A DNA stretch of 9,006 nt. It comes from Kangiellaceae bacterium. GTDB lineage: Bacteria; Pseudomonadota; Gammaproteobacteria; Enterobacterales; Kangiellaceae. The DNA lies in the NCBI GenBank assembly GCA_030590405.1, contig JAUUYO010000146.1, positions 1 through 9,006 on the forward strand, in the 5' to 3' direction. The notes beneath the pieces were generated by a model. It worked only from the letters and a program-made list of their open reading frames with translations, did not search any database and was not told the origin of the DNA. Of the stretch, positions 6,401 through 9,006 are shown piece after piece. How positions within the stretch are numbered: the stretch's first letter is position 1; every line of letters begins with the position of its first letter. A program made the position numbers and the translations under genes.

Positions 6401-6647
6401 CCACCTGGCGTCTTAGCTCTCGATTGGCGCTTACTTCTCGCAACGCTGGAGACGGAGCCGCTTCGGATTCAGCCACTTCAATTCGAGAGCCGGTGACGGC
6501 GAGTCTATTCTCTTCTTGAGCAGGCCTATCTTCCAGCACACGGCTTTCTTCCTGGAGGCTATCTTGATACTGCCCTGCGCAACTCATGATTAAAGCGGTT
6601 ATAGTCGCCACGAATATGATTTTATAAATACTTTTAAAGTTCATCAT
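3474..6647 (-). CDS. VIT-VWA-DUF2135 outer-membrane lipoprotein
   Basis: I chose the ATG at 6647 (1,057 residues) because AGGAA lies 9 nt upstream and the product then begins directly with a signal peptide. An in-frame ATG at 6692 would add 15 residues; residue numbers here count from that one. The signal ends in LIMSC, with Cys38 lipidated and Ala at +2, favouring the outer membrane. Domains in order: a low-complexity acidic linker (40-90); a VIT domain (about 130-283, as in inter-alpha-trypsin inhibitor heavy chains); a VWA domain (about 390-565) with an intact MIDAS site, DTSLS (D397, S399, S401), T468 in GATD and D502 in LSDG; a middle region; TPR-like helices (about 835-895); and a DUF2135 domain (about 952-1040) with WNTDRTDIDLHV. 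The metal-binding VWA implies adhesion or protein-protein contact at the cell envelope; the specific partner is unknown. It heads an operon with the lipoprotein at 2745-3449. Confidence 0.88.
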   Translation of the reverse strand: MMNFKSIYKIIFVATITALIMSCAGQYQDSLQEESRVLEDRPAQEENRLAVTGSRIEVAESEAAPSPALREVSANRELRRQVANKKVTDKTISWKPSTQANNNAVIKLGSDEQLKPEALDVSVQIDGFRARVVIDGFYTNPHNRNLEGSFKFRLPNGAIPYFFAFGETATDLKNDFKSPIQFEPSVSPLSRLSPLSIMQQRNKHWLAPKEAIMVSKEKAAFAYNETVARRVDPALLEWAGAGVFSAKVFPLQAKKTHRVVLGYDLDLKRLGGDLMLELPLAKESIQKRINLFVNQKGAEKIVLNRIIDDQLKSSTIISKNNELVQQTIEGVELNGIRVTIKQHANVALVGEDPAGAFFAKQWKVDLPGDASPSLPKAVFAIDTSLSASPEKFHLWVELINKILANNENEITEFALLSFNTDNHWWKKSFARNTTRQRERLSDYLNQLILEGATDLSSAINQAAAPDWLVKAEQVDSNNRFDLFFLSDGAITWGEKQPFFISESLKKQIARHHTVNQLYTYRLGLAGENAALLTHLTREIGGGSYQLSIDTEIEQLASAHRIVPWKIASLKLEGAKDILIGGRPNSVYPGQLITLTGRVSSEMGEKMALTFSKGEQLKTVYVVMDNKIDSNLTPRVFGQIAVDQLESIATLEGKVASAFANHFRVPGQFSSLLMLESQADYQRYNIKPTEDAFVAGHKQVSQLFAQLNQGFAQSLSDPKKRLMEKITKLEKMTFINFSLPDAVSLLIEGLPKQVFEVASNTPVTEKIDQRRVPSKYLKQLKPDSIRYDILQTEAKRRLNQYTAQDGLKVLSSLVEQIPSDVAIIRDVAFAAETWGLYQQAFNLHQTAASLRPYEPQSYTYLAKLAEQMGNKDLALVYFEIGLGSQWSRRFGDYELIHKIDYANFLRKSLAQKSSDNFYSNDYAKLKFNNLSKEINLQGSDLIVAISWNTDRTDIDLHVIEPSGEECYYSHNKTRSGGFITRDVTQGFGPEMYVNKKAPKGKYELLVNYYSSDRNKLGLKTKVLVRTIKNWGTDKETETTKTVSLDDQKQKQRIAKIKI

Positions 6648-6656
6648 CAGAATTGA

Positions 6657-6661
6657 TTCCT
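6657..6661 (-). promoter_or_regulatory. Ribosome binding site deciding the VIT/VWA start
   Basis: AGGAA within AAAAAGGAAT lies 9 nt before the ATG at 6647 and 12 nt before a second ATG at 6644. No comparable purine-rich motif stands the right distance before the upstream in-frame ATG at 6692. Confidence 0.65.
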
Positions 6662-6818
6662 TTTTGTTTTTTACAGGCAAAGCATTGCACACGCTGGCAT
6701 CAGTCGCTAGTCAATAACAAAATAATTACATTGTTTTCAGCCAGATTCAAGTAGTTCTGAACAGATCACGATTGGTTTTACAAAGACTTTACAAAAAAGA
6801 AGGATTGCCTAACATTGT

Positions 6819-6840
6819 TGATAAATCTTATGATTTATCA
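6819..6840. repeat. Perfect 9-bp inverted repeat upstream of the VIT/VWA operon
   Basis: TGATAAATC and GATTTATCA flank a 4-nt TTAT spacer. The dyad lies 171 nt upstream of the VIT/VWA ATG and 70 nt beyond the aminopeptidase stop. A second pair, CAGCAT (6839-6844) and ATGCTG (6869-6874), encloses a 10-bp palindrome TGCATATGCA (6854-6863). On the minus strand no T-run directly follows the 9-bp stem (the nearest is about 20 nt on), so a regulator-binding dyad or an RNA processing hairpin is as likely as a terminator of the aminopeptidase transcript. Confidence 0.45.
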
Positions 6841-6910
6841 GCATATTTTGGTTTGCATATGCAGTGGAATGCTGTTGATCGGTAAGTGATGATTTTGTCT
6901 GAATATAAAA

Positions 6911-9006
6911 TTACTCGGCTTTATACTCAGATAAAAACTTATCACCAATCATAACGCACCGTTCATCTTCCTGATGAGCAACCAGCAAACTCCGCTTTAC
7001 CGTATTGGATAAATCAGCACTTTTCTCAATAGCCTTGGCCAGACGTTTAACACTCGCCTCGCTGCAAGTAGCAGGGATCAAATTACCGGCGTAACTTCGC
7101 ATAAAAACAGGCCCCTGAATTTCATCTAATACCATTAACTTCTCCAGTATCTGCTCTGCAGCTTGCTCAATCAACAAACCTTGCTCACTGGTATATAAAC
7201 TCCCCATTGCGACTCGTAGTTTAGAAAAAGGCAACTCCGTTTTTGTATCGTAGATTTTTGCTAACCAGTCTTCTTTGTTCTTACTATTCGGCCTGACTGC
7301 TGTTGCGGCTATCGCACTTTTCTGACCCGAATCACTGGGATCTAAGACCAACTCTTTTTCGATTAGCGCCGAGCTAGCCGAATAATCATAACGATTCAGC
7401 TGGAAAATAATATCCCAGCGATGTTCCTGATTAACCGTTATTCCTTTGATTGTTAGCTCGCCACCTAAGATCTTGTGCAGTTTATTAAGTTCCGATTGGC
7501 TTTGCGCATGAGATATAAAAAAAGAAAACCAGCGACGTTGAAAATTGGAATCTAGCTCACTATTGGTTGCGTTTTGCCAATATAAAGCCTCTAATTTTGA
7601 CTGAATTTGTTGATAATAGTGATTTGACTTATCGCCAAGCTGGTTTACATAACTCATCGCCCTGGCAAGGTTATTCAGTGATTGTCCTAAAATCGTATAG
7701 TCGCTTTCCGTGGCGACATTGGCTAGTGCGACTTCGATGTAATCATGCAAAGCTAAATCGCCATCTCGGGTACTATTCCACAAACTCTGCCAAAGCATTG
7801 ACCGCAATAAAGGGTCATCAACCTGGCTAAGATGATTTTTAGCGGTGTTGAATGAACGCTGATCTAAATTAACTTTGACAAATCCCCAATCTTGATAATT
7901 TGGATAAAGAAGGTCGGGACAATCGGCACCGACCGCCTGCTTAACTAAGGTCGATTTCCCATGGTAGGTCACAGAGAAACGGTCGCTTAATTCAATCTGA
8001 TTATTTTTTAAATTAAATAAACCCACTTGTATTTTCTGCTCTCTTAAGATCGGATAATTTTTATCCGCTGTTTGCAGAAGCATCAGTTCTGTTATTTTAT
8101 CATCCTGACAACTAAATTTAGCACTAATAGTATTAACGCCCGCCTGATAAAGCCATTGTTCTTTCCAGTTATCTAAACTTCGCTCGGCAGTCTGGGCAAG
8201 GCTATCGATAAAATGATCGAGTTCTGCATTTTCATAAGCATATTTGTTTAAATAATTTTGTACGCCTTTTTGGAAAATTTCCGGCCCTAACAGATGCCTT
8301 AACTGCATTAAGGTAGAGGCCCCTTTTGAATAAGTGATCGGGTCTATATTGTCAAAAGCATTGGCGGTAGTCGGCACTGGTACTTCTATCGGATGAGTGG
8401 TCACTCTTTGGTCTGCTCTGTATGCACTTTGCTTATTGTAAGCATAAAAACTCCGCCAGGCATAATCGAATTCAGTTGCTTCAGCGGTCGCCAGCGTCCC
8501 CATAAAGGATGCAAAACTTTCATTTAACCATAAGCCGTTCCACCATTTCATAGTCACCAGATCGCCAAACCACTGATGAGCCATTTCATGCATTATCGTT
8601 TCGGCGAGACCTTGTTTTTGCGCGCGGCTCATTTCTGAACTACTGACAAATTCGCGCTCCGCAAAAGTAATAGCGGCAGCATTTTCCATTGCTCCGTATA
8701 AAAAATCTGGAACAATAACTTGATCGTATTTTTCAAATGGGTAAGCAATACCAAAATAGTCATCAAAAAACGTCAGACCCGCGGCGGTATATTTAAACCA
8801 GTCTTCGGGCTTAATTTTTTCTGCGATTGACTGCCGGGCAAACAACCTCATTGGGTAGCGCGCAGAATTATCTGACCACATTTTGTATGGCCCTGCGTGT
8901 AATGAAAAATTATAAGGGCTCAGTTTTTTTGTGGCCGGAAATTTCCAGGTGTTAGTTTTGCCTCCAGCAACAATTTCACTTTCTTGCTTTGCTGAAATCA
9001 CTTGCC
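6911..9006 (-). CDS. M1-family zinc aminopeptidase (5' end beyond the window)
   Basis: The visible part is 697 residues. The frame is still open at the window edge and the first residues (VISAKQESEIV) belong inside the family's N-terminal beta domain, so roughly 150-200 residues and the true start are missing. It removes N-terminal amino acids from peptides. Counting from the GTG at 9001: the exopeptidase motif GAMEN is at 103-107; the zinc site HEMAH is at 138-142, with the third ligand E161 after the canonical 18-residue gap (in NES); the likely catalytic tyrosine is Y224 in PITYSKG; an ERAP1-type helical C-terminal domain starts around 365 (YQDWGFVKVNLD). All key residues are intact. The C-terminal type is unlike E. 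coli PepN, so I give no symbol. Whether it is periplasmic or cytoplasmic cannot be told without the N-terminus. The next gene on this strand starts 263 nt downstream, so it is probably a separate transcript. Confidence 0.93.
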   Translation of the reverse strand, partial: QVISAKQESEIVAGGKTNTWKFPATKKLSPYNFSLHAGPYKMWSDNSARYPMRLFARQSIAEKIKPEDWFKYTAAGLTFFDDYFGIAYPFEKYDQVIVPDFLYGAMENAAAITFAEREFVSSSEMSRAQKQGLAETIMHEMAHQWFGDLVTMKWWNGLWLNESFASFMGTLATAEATEFDYAWRSFYAYNKQSAYRADQRVTTHPIEVPVPTTANAFDNIDPITYSKGASTLMQLRHLLGPEIFQKGVQNYLNKYAYENAELDHFIDSLAQTAERSLDNWKEQWLYQAGVNTISAKFSCQDDKITELMLLQTADKNYPILREQKIQVGLFNLKNNQIELSDRFSVTYHGKSTLVKQAVGADCPDLLYPNYQDWGFVKVNLDQRSFNTAKNHLSQVDDPLLRSMLWQSLWNSTRDGDLALHDYIEVALANVATESDYTILGQSLNNLARAMSYVNQLGDKSNHYYQQIQSKLEALYWQNATNSELDSNFQRRWFSFFISHAQSQSELNKLHKILGGELTIKGITVNQEHRWDIIFQLNRYDYSASSALIEKELVLDPSDSGQKSAIAATAVRPNSKNKEDWLAKIYDTKTELPFSKLRVAMGSLYTSEQGLLIEQAAEQILEKLMVLDEIQGPVFMRSYAGNLIPATCSEASVKRLAKAIEKSADLSNTVKRSLLVAHQEDERCVMIGDKFLSEYKAE

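Noticed and set aside
6692..6692. Upstream ATG start for the VIT/VWA lipoprotein
   Set aside because: It would put 15 mostly polar residues ahead of the signal peptide and lacks a good ribosome binding site. The ATG at 6647 has AGGAA at 9 nt.
7567..7830. 87-codon + strand ORF
   Set aside because: Antisense within the aminopeptidase, whose motifs and length are canonical.

Overview
The window looks like a moderately AT-rich Gram-negative chromosome, most likely a marine-type gammaproteobacterium. This rests on two lipobox proteins, a large VIT/VWA lipoprotein and an M1 aminopeptidase. The species assignment is inference only.

Left part (1-2744, genes on +): an accessory patch with two tandem, related toxin/immunity modules. 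Each has the 3' part or whole of an AHH-family HNH nuclease toxin, followed 3 nt later by a 204-codon Imm11/DUF1629-like immunity gene. In module 1 (73-927) the toxin has lost its N-terminal half, including the nuclease histidine, so only the immunity gene seems intact. In module 2 (1371-2414) the toxin is a complete 141-residue stand-alone nuclease domain with no delivery domain. By my ungapped hand count the two immunity proteins share 104 of 204 residues (51%), and the two toxin C-termini share 47 of 71 (66%). A clear intrinsic terminator lies after module 1. A candidate promoter and a 37-codon ORF, in frame with toxin 2 but separated from it by one TAA, precede module 2. The 330-nt stretch after module 2 holds a nested hairpin and minus-strand coding-like scraps.

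Right part (2745-9006, genes on -): a two-gene lipoprotein operon. A roughly 1,057-residue VIT-VWA-TPR-DUF2135 outer-membrane lipoprotein is followed after 24 nt by a 234-residue lipoprotein of unknown function. Upstream, across a 263-nt spacer with inverted repeats, is an M1-family zinc aminopeptidase whose 5' end lies beyond the window.

The left part reads as a polymorphic-toxin immunity island (contact-dependent competition between bacteria, nuclease tips swapped by recombination) inserted beside ordinary envelope and housekeeping genes. No tRNA, rRNA, CRISPR array, transposase or complete attC site was seen.
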